64,000 bases of DNA, from the NCBI GenBank assembly GCA_947478865.1, contig CANJXF010000011.1, forward strand, positions 23,569 to 87,568. The letters are read 5' to 3'. This document shows, in pieces, positions 1-9,192 of the stretch; the stretch's first letter is position 1, and each line of letters opens with the position of its first letter. A model generated the notes under the pieces. It worked only from the letters and a program-made list of their open reading frames with translations. It made no database searches and was not told the origin of the DNA. Made by a program: the position numbers and the translations under genes. Source of the stretch: Verrucomicrobiales bacterium. Lineage in GTDB: Bacteria > Verrucomicrobiota > Verrucomicrobiia > Limisphaerales > CANJXF01.

Positions 1-1
1 T

Positions 2-2392
2 TCCCTTTCGTTTGATGTGACATTCTTTGGCATTGTGGGCAGTACGGGCATCGTTCGCACCGAGCTTTCAACCATTCTCGGAACCTTGGTATCCCAAACC
101 TTCACCAACAGCGGCACCCCTACCCTGCCAAAAACCTATCAGACCGTCGTCCTAGCCTTTACAGTACCCCTGAACGAAACCAACCTTACCCTTAAATTCA
201 GCGACCTGTCGCCCAATGGCGGAACTGCTATTGATCCACTCATTGATAATGTTAAAATCAACCTTAGTTTGTCGTCGACAAATCTACCGTCACCACCTCT
301 GATCACGAGCCAACCACAGAGTCTAACTGTGATTGCGGGAACAAATGTGACGTTTACTGTTGAGGCATCAGGAGGAACACCGATTTTACCTACAGTTTCC
401 AGCGGCACAATGAAGCTCTGGTTGAAAGCAGATGCAGGAGTTATTATGACGAGCAACAGGGTTAGCGAATGGCGCGATCAATCGACTAACGCAAATCATG
501 CATCTCAGGAGGATACCAATAAACAGCCTGTAGCGGTAAATGGTGGAGCACAATTTAACAATAAACCTGTTGTGAGGTTTGACGGAATCAGATCGGCCAC
601 TGTGGGGGATTTCATGCATGGCAACGGCAATTTGAGTCTCAGTAACGCCTACACCTCGTTTCTGGTATATTTGGAGGCGGAAACAAACGTTATTGAACAG
701 TTGCCCTCACTTATTGGAACGCCAGGAACTTACAATTCTGTACGAAGTTATTATATCCGCGGCAGCTCAGGCATAACGAACGAAATGGCTTTTGCAACAT
801 GGGCGAATGATTATGGCTCGGGATTTCGAATTCCCATTAACAAATCCAGGATTTGGACGCTGCGGTTGAATGAAACAAAAACGCAAATAGAATACTTCGA
901 CGCCGATGGACTCACTAATTTTACGACAAGCCGGACTACCCAGGAACTGATTACGCCCGCAGCAGGATATTATGTAGGGGGTGTAAATTTCCCATCCACG
1001 CAGCTCTACCATTTGAAAGGTGACATCGCCGAACTAATTTATTTCCAAGGAAAACTGACAGATGCGGAGCGGATCGCGGTTGAAAATTATTTGAGACAGA
1101 AATATTTTTCTGCTCCGATTACGGGTGGGCTTTTTTATCAATGGAGCTTTAATGGCCTGCCTATTGTGGGCGCTACTAATTCGTCACTAACGCTGAATCA
1201 TGTCCAATCGACGAATGCTGGGGCTTACTCAGTCATTGTCAGCAATCTATTTGGCGCAACAATCAGCTCGAATGCTCTATTAACGGTCATCCAGCCCAAT
1301 CGCGCCCCGGTTGCTGTGCCACAATCGCTTTCCGTCGATGAAGACAATGCCTTGCCGATTAAATTGCTGGCAGCAGACGCCGATGGAGATTTATTAAGCT
1401 ACACAATTGGAATCCCTACGAATGGGACGGTAACAGGCACGGCGCCAAATCTGATCTATCAGCCAAATTCAAATTTTCACGGAGCCGACAGCTTCACGTT
1501 CAAGGTCAACGATGGAAAAACGGACTCAACCATCGCAACAATCAGCATCACAGTTGTTCCGGTCAACGACCCGCCGGTGGCCCAATCTCAATCCGCTTCT
1601 GTCGATGAAGATCATTCATTATCATTAACTTTGGTCGCCGCGGATGTTGATGGAGATATTTTAACCTACACGTTCACTGCCCCGACTCATGGGGTTTTAA
1701 CTGGCACACCACCGAACCTGACCTACAAACCAAGCACGAATTATTTCGGGACGGATAGCTTTACTTTCACAGCCAAGGACGCACAGGTCGATTCTGCGGC
1801 AGCGACAGTCAGCATTACGATCGTTTCGGTGAATGACGCTCCAATTGCAATCGCGCAAGCCAAACCCTCATTCTTGTTTTCGTCCAATGAGATTAGCACG
1901 GTGATTATTTCTCCGAATGGAAGCAACGCGGCGGTCGTTTTAGATGGATCCCTTTCTTACGACATTGAGAGTAATGCATTAGATTACGCATGGTCGGAAG
2001 GAACAAACCTCTTGGCGAATGGAGAGATCGTCACGAATTCCCTGGCTGTCGGCACACACACCATCACGTTGGTGGTCAACGATGGCGCGGATAGTGGCGC
2101 GGACACGATCGTTGTAGATGTGATTACCCCTGCGGACGCGATCGCAGAACTGGTCGCTTTCCTCGATGCTTCCGCGCTTCCGCAGAAACGGAAACAGCCA
2201 TTGCTCTCAACTTTAAGCGCCGCCATTCGATCCTTTTCGCGAGATCAAGCCAAGGCCGGCATCAATCAATTGAAAGCGTTCGCAAAGCAAGTGGATGCCC
2301 AGGTCGATTACGCAGATCCAGAGCTGGCAGCGGATTTATTGCATATTCTCAATGAGATCCTCGCCGTAATCGATGCTCCGCCTGCACCGTAA
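2..2392 (+). CDS. Large secreted adhesin-like multidomain protein (5' end outside window)
   Basis: The frame is open to the left edge, so the true start and signal peptide are missing; the first possible internal start is a GTG at 17. Numbering from that GTG, an Ig-like segment runs about 93-120, a LamG/concanavalin-like region 130-365 (KLWLKADAG, PVVRFDG), and the second half of the Ig fold 371-425 (LFYQWSFNG, NAGAYSVIVSN). Two cadherin-like repeats (NRAPVA...VDED, VNDPPVA...VDED) cover 428-606 and a PKD-like stretch 625-702. A helical C-terminus of about 85 residues resembles the FIMAH domain (ADAIAELVAFL, INQLKAFAKQV). No enzyme motif is seen. The architecture suggests a cell-surface or secreted carbohydrate- or matrix-binding protein. 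The LamG-like part sits inside the Ig domain, which is unusual. Confidence 0.8.
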   Translation, partial: SLSFDVTFFGIVGSTGIVRTELSTILGTLVSQTFTNSGTPTLPKTYQTVVLAFTVPLNETNLTLKFSDLSPNGGTAIDPLIDNVKINLSLSSTNLPSPPLITSQPQSLTVIAGTNVTFTVEASGGTPILPTVSSGTMKLWLKADAGVIMTSNRVSEWRDQSTNANHASQEDTNKQPVAVNGGAQFNNKPVVRFDGIRSATVGDFMHGNGNLSLSNAYTSFLVYLEAETNVIEQLPSLIGTPGTYNSVRSYYIRGSSGITNEMAFATWANDYGSGFRIPINKSRIWTLRLNETKTQIEYFDADGLTNFTTSRTTQELITPAAGYYVGGVNFPSTQLYHLKGDIAELIYFQGKLTDAERIAVENYLRQKYFSAPITGGLFYQWSFNGLPIVGATNSSLTLNHVQSTNAGAYSVIVSNLFGATISSNALLTVIQPNRAPVAVPQSLSVDEDNALPIKLLAADADGDLLSYTIGIPTNGTVTGTAPNLIYQPNSNFHGADSFTFKVNDGKTDSTIATISITVVPVNDPPVAQSQSASVDEDHSLSLTLVAADVDGDILTYTFTAPTHGVLTGTPPNLTYKPSTNYFGTDSFTFTAKDAQVDSAAATVSITIVSVNDAPIAIAQAKPSFLFSSNEISTVIISPNGSNAAVVLDGSLSYDIESNALDYAWSEGTNLLANGEIVTNSLAVGTHTITLVVNDGADSGADTIVVDVITPADAIAELVAFLDASALPQKRKQPLLSTLSAAIRSFSRDQAKAGINQLKAFAKQVDAQVDYADPELAADLLHILNEILAVIDAPPAP

Positions 2393-2458
2393 AATGTGGC
2401 TCACGCGGCCAAAGAATCGACTTGATTGCTGAGCGCCGGTGGCTGCTATTTGCGGGAT

Positions 2459-3148
2459 ATGATTTCAGCCATCATCGTCGCGGCGGGAAAGGGCACTCGA
2501 ATGGGTGCAAACATCGACAAACTTTTCCTCGACCTATCCGGGCGCCCGGTGGTCGCTCATACCTGGCAACGAGTCGAAGAATCCGAATGCATCGACGAAA
2601 TCATATTAGTCGTTCGCGATGGAATGCAGCCTACGTTCACCGAACTCGCCAGGGAGTTTAATTTCAAAAAACCATTCCGGTTTGCTTTGGGAGGAAAGGA
2701 ACGCCAGGACTCGGTTTGGAATGGGCTCCTCCAACTATCATCAGCATCGGAAATTGTTGCCATTCAGGACGGAGCCAGGCCGCTTACTGCTGCAAAGGTG
2801 TTTAAGGATACCGTTGCAGCGGCTCGCCAAATTGGCGCTGCCGTCGCCGCTCAACGCGTAACCGACACGATCAAAGAATCAAAAGACGGGATTACCGTTT
2901 CGGGCCACTTGCAGCGCGATCGTCTTTGGGCCGTGCAAACACCCCAGACGTTTCGCGTTGATGTTATTCGTCGGGCACTGCTGGTGGTGCGCGAGAAAAA
3001 CCTGCAAGTAACAGACGATACCGCAGCGTGTGAACTGATCGGCCAAGCAGTGAAACTGGTTGAATGCACCTCTCCAAATCCAAAAATTACCACACCAGCG
3101 GATTTGCATTATGCCGCTACCCTGCTCTCCTTGCGATCATCCAACTGA
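2459..3148 (+). CDS. ispD: 2-C-methyl-D-erythritol 4-phosphate cytidylyltransferase
   Basis: IspD transfers CMP from CTP to methylerythritol 4-phosphate in the non-mevalonate isoprenoid pathway in the cytoplasm. The 229-residue product has the CTP-binding loop AAGKGTRMG at 8-16 with Lys21 following, GGKERQDSV at 78-86 and DGARP at 104-108, all typical of the family, and a normal family length. The frame extends upstream to 2426, but the family N-terminus (MISAIIVAAG) fits the ATG at 2459. No other isoprenoid gene is adjacent; ispF, often a neighbour, is not here. Confidence 0.95.
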   Translation: MISAIIVAAGKGTRMGANIDKLFLDLSGRPVVAHTWQRVEESECIDEIILVVRDGMQPTFTELAREFNFKKPFRFALGGKERQDSVWNGLLQLSSASEIVAIQDGARPLTAAKVFKDTVAAARQIGAAVAAQRVTDTIKESKDGITVSGHLQRDRLWAVQTPQTFRVDVIRRALLVVREKNLQVTDDTAACELIGQAVKLVECTSPNPKITTPADLHYAATLLSLRSSN

Positions 3149-3225
3149 ATTCAAACGCAAATTCTGACAAAAACAAATCTCTACTCTAAGCAAACGTTTG
3201 TTGATATTTTCCGGCCTTGAAAATT

Positions 3226-4239
3226 ATGAACGAAACAAGCGTTCACCCGCGTTCTGGAGTTTTGGTCAAGCCCACCTACGGTTATGTGGGACCGTCACCC
3301 ATGAGGCCGACCCTCAAAGAAGTTCTCGTGGAATGGATCGACTCCATCAACTTTGTCAAAGACGCAACCCGTATCTTGCCGGCTGCTTACGCCTTCTACC
3401 ATTTCGTCACGTTCGGCGTTTTTATTTTCTTCCTGACGCGCTATTTTTCCGTTGTCTCGATAGCTGCCGTGACCACGATCGGCGTATTTATCGGCACCGT
3501 TTATAATACGGTTTGGTATCATCGCTTTTGCTCACATCAGGCGTACCGGTTCCGCAGCATCTGGTTCACCAGGCTTTTTCTCTGGTCGAATCCAATTTGT
3601 TTCCGGGAAGAAAGCTATGTCATTCCACATCGCATTCATCATTCCAAGTCGGATGAACCCGGCGATCCGTATGGTCCGCATCTAGGCTGGCTGGGCAGCT
3701 ATCTGGCCACAGAAACTCAACAAAAGATGAACCGCAACATTAGTCGCGCCGAATTCGATCGAGTCGCTCGCAGCCTCGATCACATCGGTTTTGTGAAGAA
3801 TTCCTACGCACAGTTTCAGAAGACCGGTTCGGTGGAAAACATCTGGCACTACGGCGCACGCGTTTTGTGCGCGAACCTGGCATGGTCCGCCCTGGCCTTT
3901 GCATTCGCTGGTTGGCCCGGAGTCCTGGCATGGATTTCCGGCGTATTCCTGTTCACATTTGTGGTGCGTGATTTTAATTTCCGCGGACACGCCAGCCTTT
4001 TCGGCACAGATAAACATGGAATGCCGGTGAATCAATTCATCTACGGAATTATTGCGGGCGAATGGCATGAAAATCATCATCGATTCCCCCGTTGGGCCAG
4101 GAGCGGACTCAGTTGGTGGCAAATCGATCTGCCCTATTTGATCATTCGTGGGATGAAACTATGCGGCGTCGTCACTCAGTATAATTCCAGTGATGCCGAC
4201 GCTGTATCAAAGGCCCACGATTTTGATGACCTGGCCTAG
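3226..4239 (+). CDS. Membrane fatty acid desaturase (delta-9 acyl type)
   Basis: Integral-membrane di-iron desaturase that would introduce a cis double bond into an acyl chain. The three histidine boxes of the SCD/OLE1-like family are present: HRFCSH at 99-104, HRIHH at 135-139 and HENHH at 281-285. Hydrophobic segments surround residues 55-95 and 215-250. The ATG at 3226 is preferred over an in-frame TTG at 3217. The length of 337 residues is normal for bacterial members. The stop codon overlaps the stop of the convergent oxyR gene inside a CTAG palindrome. Substrate type (acyl-CoA or lipid-bound) cannot be read from the sequence. Confidence 0.9.
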   Translation: MNETSVHPRSGVLVKPTYGYVGPSPMRPTLKEVLVEWIDSINFVKDATRILPAAYAFYHFVTFGVFIFFLTRYFSVVSIAAVTTIGVFIGTVYNTVWYHRFCSHQAYRFRSIWFTRLFLWSNPICFREESYVIPHRIHHSKSDEPGDPYGPHLGWLGSYLATETQQKMNRNISRAEFDRVARSLDHIGFVKNSYAQFQKTGSVENIWHYGARVLCANLAWSALAFAFAGWPGVLAWISGVFLFTFVVRDFNFRGHASLFGTDKHGMPVNQFIYGIIAGEWHENHHRFPRWARSGLSWWQIDLPYLIIRGMKLCGVVTQYNSSDADAVSKAHDFDDLA

Positions 4240-5123
4240 CGCTTGGTTTTTTTGAGCGAAAGCTGCCGCAAGAATTCAGCGGCGGAACGACTCGGCGGGC
4301 GTTGCTTCGGCCACAGCGCCACAATTTTTCGTTCGGGACGCGGCCCTTGAAACGTTCGATAAACTGGCGCGTCGATCCGGTTAGCCTTTCCCGCCATGGC
4401 AGGAACCAATGAAATTCCCAGTCCGGCCCGCACGAGCGATTGAATTGTTTCCATCTGTGCGCTGCGAAAACTGATATGGGGATGGACATCGCGCCGCTCG
4501 CAAAATCCCAAAACCTGATCGCCAAGACAGTGCCCCTCCTTCATCAAGATGAGGCGTTCCGTCGCGAGGTCCTCTGCTTTGACCTTCTTCTTTCGCACCA
4601 GCGGATGATCGGGAGGCAATGCCAGCATCAGTTCCTCCGTGAACAGCACCTGCACCTCCACCCGTTCATCACGAATGGGGCAACTGGCAATCGCGAAATC
4701 AATCTCATAAGCCAGCGCCAGCTTGAGCAACTGCAGCGTGGTATCTTCGTGCACGACGATTTTCACATTGGGAAATTGCGCCATGAATCCAGCCATGGCC
4801 TCGGGCAAGAGATAAGGGGCAATCGTTGGCAACACGCCAATTGAGATTTCGCCTCGGAGCAATTGGCGCGAATCATTGGCTTCACGCTTCGCTGCGTCCA
4901 CTTCCTCCAGGATGCGGACAGCCCGCCGCAGAAACAGTTCGCCGGCAGGAGTTAATCGCGCGGTGCGTTTCAGGCGATCGAAAATCCGCTCGCCCAAACC
5001 TTCCTCCAGTTTTTGAATCTGTTGGCTCAGCGAGGGCTGCGAAACGTGGCATTGCTCCGCGGCCCGCGAGAAATTTCCCGTGCGCGCCACGGCGACGACG
5101 TAACGAAGTTGCTGCATTTCCAT
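4236..5123 (-). CDS. oxyR: OxyR-type hydrogen peroxide-sensing LysR regulator
   Basis: A LysR-family protein of 295 residues with an N-terminal winged helix-turn-helix (GNFSRAAEQCHVSQPSLSQQ, about 16-35) and a substrate-like regulatory domain. Its redox pair is Cys199 and Cys208 in GHCLGDQVLGFC, the same spacing and numbering as the peroxide-sensing disulfide of E. coli OxyR, and the flanking residues also match. It is divergent from the catalase gene with 91 bp between the starts, and an OxyR-like operator lies over its own start region. That suggests it activates katA and represses itself. An alternative start is the Met at position 3 (ATG at 5117), which would leave the operator fully upstream. 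Confidence 0.95.
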   Translation of the reverse strand: MEMQQLRYVVAVARTGNFSRAAEQCHVSQPSLSQQIQKLEEGLGERIFDRLKRTARLTPAGELFLRRAVRILEEVDAAKREANDSRQLLRGEISIGVLPTIAPYLLPEAMAGFMAQFPNVKIVVHEDTTLQLLKLALAYEIDFAIASCPIRDERVEVQVLFTEELMLALPPDHPLVRKKKVKAEDLATERLILMKEGHCLGDQVLGFCERRDVHPHISFRSAQMETIQSLVRAGLGISLVPAMAGKANRIDAPVYRTFQGPRPERKIVALWPKQRPPSRSAAEFLRQLSLKKTKR

Positions 5124-5158
5124 AGGCAGCTCCTATCGTAACCAGAGGAAAGAAGTAT
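5122..5158. promoter_or_regulatory. Predicted OxyR operator between oxyR and katA
   Basis: The sequence reads ATAG-N7-CTAT-N7-AGAG-N7-GTAT. The published OxyR recognition pattern is four tetranucleotides ATAG/CTAT/ATAG/CTAT separated by 7-bp spacers. Here 14 of 16 element bases match and all three spacers are exactly 7 bp. The first CTAT ends about 80 bp before the katA start, and the left end overlaps the annotated oxyR start codon. This geometry fits activation of the catalase gene and autorepression of oxyR. Binding is inferred from sequence only. Confidence 0.7.
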
Positions 5159-5214
5159 TTCAACAATGCGACATTTGATGGTTAAGTTGCTTCAAACAAA
5201 GCACAAAGAATTTT

Positions 5215-6678
5215 ATGAACGAAAAAAACAACCCACCTCTCCTCACGACCACCGGCGGCAATCCGGTCAGCGACAACCAGAACTCTCTCACCGCCGGCCC
5301 GCGCGGCCCGCTGCTGATGCAGGATTATCAACTGCTCGAAAAGCTCGCGCATCAGAATCGCGAGCGCATTCCCGAGCGCACCGTTCACGCCAAGGGCACC
5401 GCGGCTTACGGCACCCTGACCATCACGCACGACATCACGAAGTTTTCCAAAGCCGCCGTCTTCAAGCCCGGCGCCAAAACCGAGGGGCTCCTGCGCTTTT
5501 CCACCGTGGCCGGCGAGCGCGGCGCGGCGGATGCCGAGCGAGATGTGCGCGGGTTTGCGCTGAAGTTTTACACGGAGGAAGGCAACTGGGATCTCGTCGG
5601 CAACAACACGCCGGTTTTTTTCATCCGCGATCCGCTCAAGTTCCCCGACTTCATCCACACGCAGAAGCGCCACCCCAAATCCAACCTCCGCAGCACCACC
5701 GCCATGTGGGATTTCTGGTCACTCTCGCCCGAGTCGCTGCACCAAGTCACGATCCTCATGTCCGATCGTGGCCTCCCCAAGAGCCTGCGCCACGTCAACG
5801 GCTATGGCAGCCACACCTTCAGCCTGATCAACGCGGCGAACGAACGCTTCTGGGTGAAATTCCATTTTAAAACCTTGCAAGGCATCCAGACCATGACCAA
5901 CGCGGAAGGCGATGCCGTCATCGCCAAGGATCGCGAAAGTTCGCAGCGCGATTTGTTCGAGGCCATCGAACGCGGCGAGTTTCCCAAGTGGCGTTTCTGC
6001 GTGCAGATCATGCCGGAGAAGGACGCCGAGACGTATCGCTGGAATCCGTTCGACCTCACAAAAGTCTGGCCGCACAAGGATTATCCGCTGATTGACGTCG
6101 GCGTGTTGGAACTGAACCGCAACCCGGAAAATTATTTCGCCGAGGTCGAGCAGTCCGCCTTCAGCCCATCGAACATCGTGCCCGGCATCGGCTTCTCGCC
6201 CGACAAAATGCTCCAGGCGCGCATCTTCTCCTACGCCGACGCGCATCGTTATCGTGTCGGGACGCACTACGAAATGCTTCCGGTCAACCGGCCCAAGAAC
6301 GCCGTGCATACCTATCACGCCGATGGCCCGATGCGCTTCGACGCACCGAAAGGCACGAACGCCTACTACGAGCCCAACAGTTTTGGCGGACCGAAGGAAG
6401 ACAAGCGCTTCGCCGAGCCGCCGTTGAAAATCTCCGGCGATGCCGACCGCTATAATCATCGCGACGGCAACGATGACTACACGCAGCCGGGCGACCTCTT
6501 CCGCTTGATGACGCCAGGCCAGCAGCAACAATTGTTCGGCAATGTTGCCGCCGCCATGGCGGGCGTTCCGGAAGAAATTATCCAGCGCCAGTTGGTGCAT
6601 TTCCACAAAGCCGATCCCGCTTACGCTGAAGGTGTGGCCAAAGCGGTCGGCGTGAAGAACGGCGCCGCAGTCCGCTAG
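5215..6678 (+). CDS. katA: Small-subunit monofunctional heme catalase
   Basis: Converts hydrogen peroxide to water and oxygen in the cytoplasm. The 487-residue length fits a clade 3 small-subunit catalase. The distal histidine is His58 in RTVHAKG, the distal asparagine is in GNNTPVFF (about 130-131), and the heme-ligating tyrosine is Tyr340 in [13 protein letters not shown]. There is no C-terminal flavodoxin-like extension. The ATG at 5215 follows an A-rich leader. It is divergent from oxyR with a predicted operator in between, and an ankyrin-repeat gene starts 24 bp downstream, so the two are probably cotranscribed. Confidence 0.97.
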   Translation: MNEKNNPPLLTTTGGNPVSDNQNSLTAGPRGPLLMQDYQLLEKLAHQNRERIPERTVHAKGTAAYGTLTITHDITKFSKAAVFKPGAKTEGLLRFSTVAGERGAADAERDVRGFALKFYTEEGNWDLVGNNTPVFFIRDPLKFPDFIHTQKRHPKSNLRSTTAMWDFWSLSPESLHQVTILMSDRGLPKSLRHVNGYGSHTFSLINAANERFWVKFHFKTLQGIQTMTNAEGDAVIAKDRESSQRDLFEAIERGEFPKWRFCVQIMPEKDAETYRWNPFDLTKVWPHKDYPLIDVGVLELNRNPENYFAEVEQSAFSPSNIVPGIGFSPDKMLQARIFSYADAHRYRVGTHYEMLPVNRPKNAVHTYHADGPMRFDAPKGTNAYYEPNSFGGPKEDKRFAEPPLKISGDADRYNHRDGNDDYTQPGDLFRLMTPGQQQQLFGNVAAAMAGVPEEIIQRQLVHFHKADPAYAEGVAKAVGVKNGAAVR

Positions 6679-6702
6679 TTCACCTTCGGCAACGACTAAG
6701 CC

Positions 6703-7230
6703 ATGATCCACGCCATTACCGAGAGCGAAGAACAGCGCTACGCGGAATTGCAATTGATCGCGCTCGATTTCGCGCGCCATGGCGAAACCGCCTCTCTGGC
6801 GGCCATGCTTCGGCATGGCCTGCCCGTGAATCTCGCCGATGCAAAAGGCAACACGCTCTTAATGCTCGCCAGTTACAATGATCAGGCGCAAACCGTCCGC
6901 ATGCTCCTGGAACAGGGCGCCAATCCCGACGCACGAAATGATCGCGGGCAAACCCCCTTGGGTGGCGTGGCGTTTAAAGGCTATCCAGAAATCGCAACCC
7001 TGCTTCTCGAGCACGGCGCGGACATCGATGCGGATAACGGTGGCGGCATGACCCCGATCATGTTCGCCTCGATGTTTGGGCGCGTTGCCGTGGTAGAGCA
7101 ATTGAAGAAGCACGGCGCATCGCTTGATCGCCGCAATCGGCTCGGCGTGTCGGCGCGGTTCATGGTTCGCCTGTCGCGTTGGATCAACCGGTTCTTCGGT
7201 AAAAAAAGGGCGCAGGCCGGCGCGTCCTGA
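6703..7230 (+). CDS. Ankyrin-repeat protein paired with catalase
   Basis: A protein of 175 residues built from about four ankyrin repeats (for example GNTLLMLASYNDQAQTVRML, then DRGQTPLGGVAFKGY and GGMTPIMFASMFGR). It has no signal peptide and a short basic tail. It lies 24 bp after katA on the same strand. In Pseudomonas aeruginosa the ankyrin protein AnkB is encoded next to katB and is needed for full catalase activity. The same partnership is plausible here by gene order, but no catalytic role can be read from the sequence. Confidence 0.85.
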   Translation: MIHAITESEEQRYAELQLIALDFARHGETASLAAMLRHGLPVNLADAKGNTLLMLASYNDQAQTVRMLLEQGANPDARNDRGQTPLGGVAFKGYPEIATLLLEHGADIDADNGGGMTPIMFASMFGRVAVVEQLKKHGASLDRRNRLGVSARFMVRLSRWINRFFGKKRAQAGAS

Positions 7231-7248
7231 GCCTTGCCCGCCGCGAGG

Positions 7249-8517
7249 TTATTCGTTCTCGATGCGAAACAATTCGGTCCGGCTGCGCAGGTAAAGGGCT
7301 TTTCCATCGACGGCGGCGGATGCCATGAAGCCGTCTCCCAATTGGTTCTCGGAAACAATTTTAAATTCCCGCGCGGCATTGATCACCGTCGCTTTTCCCT
7401 CCTCGTTGAAAAAATAAACGCGCCCTTCCGCGTAGAGCGGCGACGCGGAAAAGTTTCCCCCGATCCGTTCGCGCCAGATTTCTTTTCCCGTCTTCGCCTC
7501 CATGCAGGTGGCGATTCCTCCGTCGTCGATCATGAAAAGCAATTCCTCCACCAGCAAGAGCGATGGGCGCGTCGGGACGTTGCGCGACACCTTCCACACG
7601 ATGTTCGATTCGTTCAGAATCCCCTGCCCGCCCGGCCGGATCGCCACCACTTCTCCATGACCATTTCCGGAGCAGAGATAAATTAATCCGTTCCCAAAAA
7701 CCGGCGTCGTGCTGGCGGAATAGGTCTTCGTATCCTCCACGCGCCAGATTTCTTTTCCCGTGAGCGGATCGTAGGCGTAGGCGGCTTTCGATCCTTGACT
7801 GATCAGGATTGGTTTGCCGTCAATTTTGAAAACGCGCGGGGTGGAGAACGCCTTGCGCCAGTCGCCTTCGCGTTCCGGTTTGCCGTCGGGACCGGCATCT
7901 TTGTAATCCACCGAACGTTCCGTGCGCCAAACTGTTTTCCCCGTTTGTTTGTCGAGAGCCACAACGAACTGGTGGTCGCTCCCGTCAAAATGATGGATCA
8001 ATAGATTTCCGAAAATGCAAACGGAGGAACCCGCGCCGCGATAATGATTGCAGACGAAATCGCGCCGCGCCCAAATCACTTTGGCGGTCCCGGCATCAAT
8101 GCACGCCACGCCCGGCGAGCCCCAGCTGACGTAAAGCCGTCCCGCCTCGATGACTGGCGTCGGCGAACCGTAGGTGTTGAAACGATGCGCAAACTGCGGC
8201 GCTTCGACATCAAAAATTTTCTCGTTGTGCACGATTTTTCCGGTTTCGCGATCGACACAAACCACGGATAGCTGCGAGCCGTTTTCGGATGCAGAGGTCA
8301 TCCAGATTTGATTTTTCAGAATCACGGGCGAAGACCATGCGCGCCCGGGAATGGCGCTTTTCCACTTCACATTTTTCCCGGCGCTCCACGTGATGGGCAA
8401 ATTCCTCGCCTCAGAAATCCCATCGCCGCCGGGACCGCGAAACTGCGGCCATTCCGCGAACGAGATTGAAGTCAGCAGCGGCAAGCCAGCCAGGCCTAGG
8501 AAAAATTTGGATCGCAT
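7249..8517 (-). CDS. Secreted PQQ-like beta-propeller repeat protein
   Basis: A protein of 422 residues with an N-terminal signal peptide (FFLGLAGLPLLTSISFA) and then EWPQFRGPGGDG, the usual beginning of this Verrucomicrobiota/Planctomycetes family. Propeller blades repeat the pattern D..TGK..W (DRETGKIVH, DKQTGKTVWR, DPLTGKEIWR, EAKTGKEIWR). No heme site or quinoprotein dehydrogenase catalytic signature is evident, so a scaffold or binding role is as likely as an enzyme. The ATG at 8517 was chosen over one 35 codons upstream because it places the signal peptide at the N-terminus. It is convergent with the ankyrin gene. Confidence 0.85.
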   Translation of the reverse strand: MRSKFFLGLAGLPLLTSISFAEWPQFRGPGGDGISEARNLPITWSAGKNVKWKSAIPGRAWSSPVILKNQIWMTSASENGSQLSVVCVDRETGKIVHNEKIFDVEAPQFAHRFNTYGSPTPVIEAGRLYVSWGSPGVACIDAGTAKVIWARRDFVCNHYRGAGSSVCIFGNLLIHHFDGSDHQFVVALDKQTGKTVWRTERSVDYKDAGPDGKPEREGDWRKAFSTPRVFKIDGKPILISQGSKAAYAYDPLTGKEIWRVEDTKTYSASTTPVFGNGLIYLCSGNGHGEVVAIRPGGQGILNESNIVWKVSRNVPTRPSLLLVEELLFMIDDGGIATCMEAKTGKEIWRERIGGNFSASPLYAEGRVYFFNEEGKATVINAAREFKIVSENQLGDGFMASAAVDGKALYLRSRTELFRIENE

Positions 8518-8713
8518 TCCGGGAATTTTGCGCAAGCGAATGCACAAATCCAAGCCTCCTTTGACACCAGCAGCTTCTCCGCGGACATCGCTGAATCGCC
8601 GTCCACCATTTGTCTCCGGCATTTACAATCAGGTGAAATCGGCGAACATGCCCATCCCTTCGGAGAAACTAATATGCCGCAGGTGAATTAACCGCAGTAG
8701 AAAGATAAAAATC

Positions 8714-8839
8714 ATGGGCGATAAATCCCCGAAATCGAATCAGAAGAAAACTTCACAGAAACAAGCCGTCGCGAAAAGCGCCAATCAGAAGAAAACTCAA
8801 GCCGTCGCCGCCAAGGCCGCTTCCGCCAAGAAACGATAA
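8714..8839 (+). CDS. Small basic Lys/Gln/Ala-rich protein (41 aa)
   Basis: An ORF encoding 41 residues starting MGDKSPKSNQKKTSQKQ and ending AASAKKR. The product is almost entirely Lys, Gln, Ala, Ser and Asn, strongly basic and predicted disordered. The MGDKSPK-NQKK start matches a family of tiny uncharacterised proteins I recall from several bacterial phyla, which supports it being real despite its size. It stands alone after the divergent propeller gene. Function is unknown; nucleic-acid or ribosome binding would suit the charge but is speculation. Confidence 0.7.
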   Translation: MGDKSPKSNQKKTSQKQAVAKSANQKKTQAVAAKAASAKKR

Positions 8840-8921
8840 TCACCCCACTTCTATCTTCCCTGGTTTAAACATTGGGGAAGACAGATTCCGCCCCGGCGCG
8901 GGCGATTTCCCGGCCCGCTTC

Positions 8922-9188
8922 TCACCCCTTCACCCCTTCTTTCAACAACCCGTCCAGATCCAGGTGGCGCGTAAACATCGCCATGTTTCCATTGCCGTCC
9001 CGCGGCCATTCTTCACGCGGACGATCCCAGTAAAGTTCCACCCCGTTCTCATCCGGGTCCCGCAGGTAAAGCGCCTCGCTCACGCCGTGGTCCGAAGCGC
9101 CGTCCAGCTCGATGCCTGCCGCCAGCACGCGATGCAACGCATCGGCCAGTTCCGCGCGGGTCGGGTACCGCCGCGCCCATTGACTCAT
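8922..9188 (-). pseudogene. C-terminal half of a VOC/glyoxalase-fold (CatE-like) protein, 5' truncated
   Basis: Residues from YPTRAELADALHRVL through DHGVSEALYLRDPD and NGVELYWDRPREEW to LDLDGLL match the second half of CatE-type vicinal-oxygen-chelate proteins. The Glu of GVELYWD is a usual metal ligand. The first half, with the other metal ligands, is absent, and homology stops abruptly just before YPTR (about 9167). Upstream the reading frame stays open through unrelated 42-bp tandem repeats to about 9395. This looks like a gene whose 5' half was replaced or deleted. If translated it would lack a complete active site. Confidence 0.7.
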
Positions 9189-9192
9189 CATC

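Noticed and set aside
5166..6816. Long frames on both strands over the catalase gene (for example a 365-codon minus frame over 5719-6816)
   Set aside because: They lie over a gene with clear catalase motifs and show no protein-like conservation; high-GC codon structure keeps the antisense frames open.
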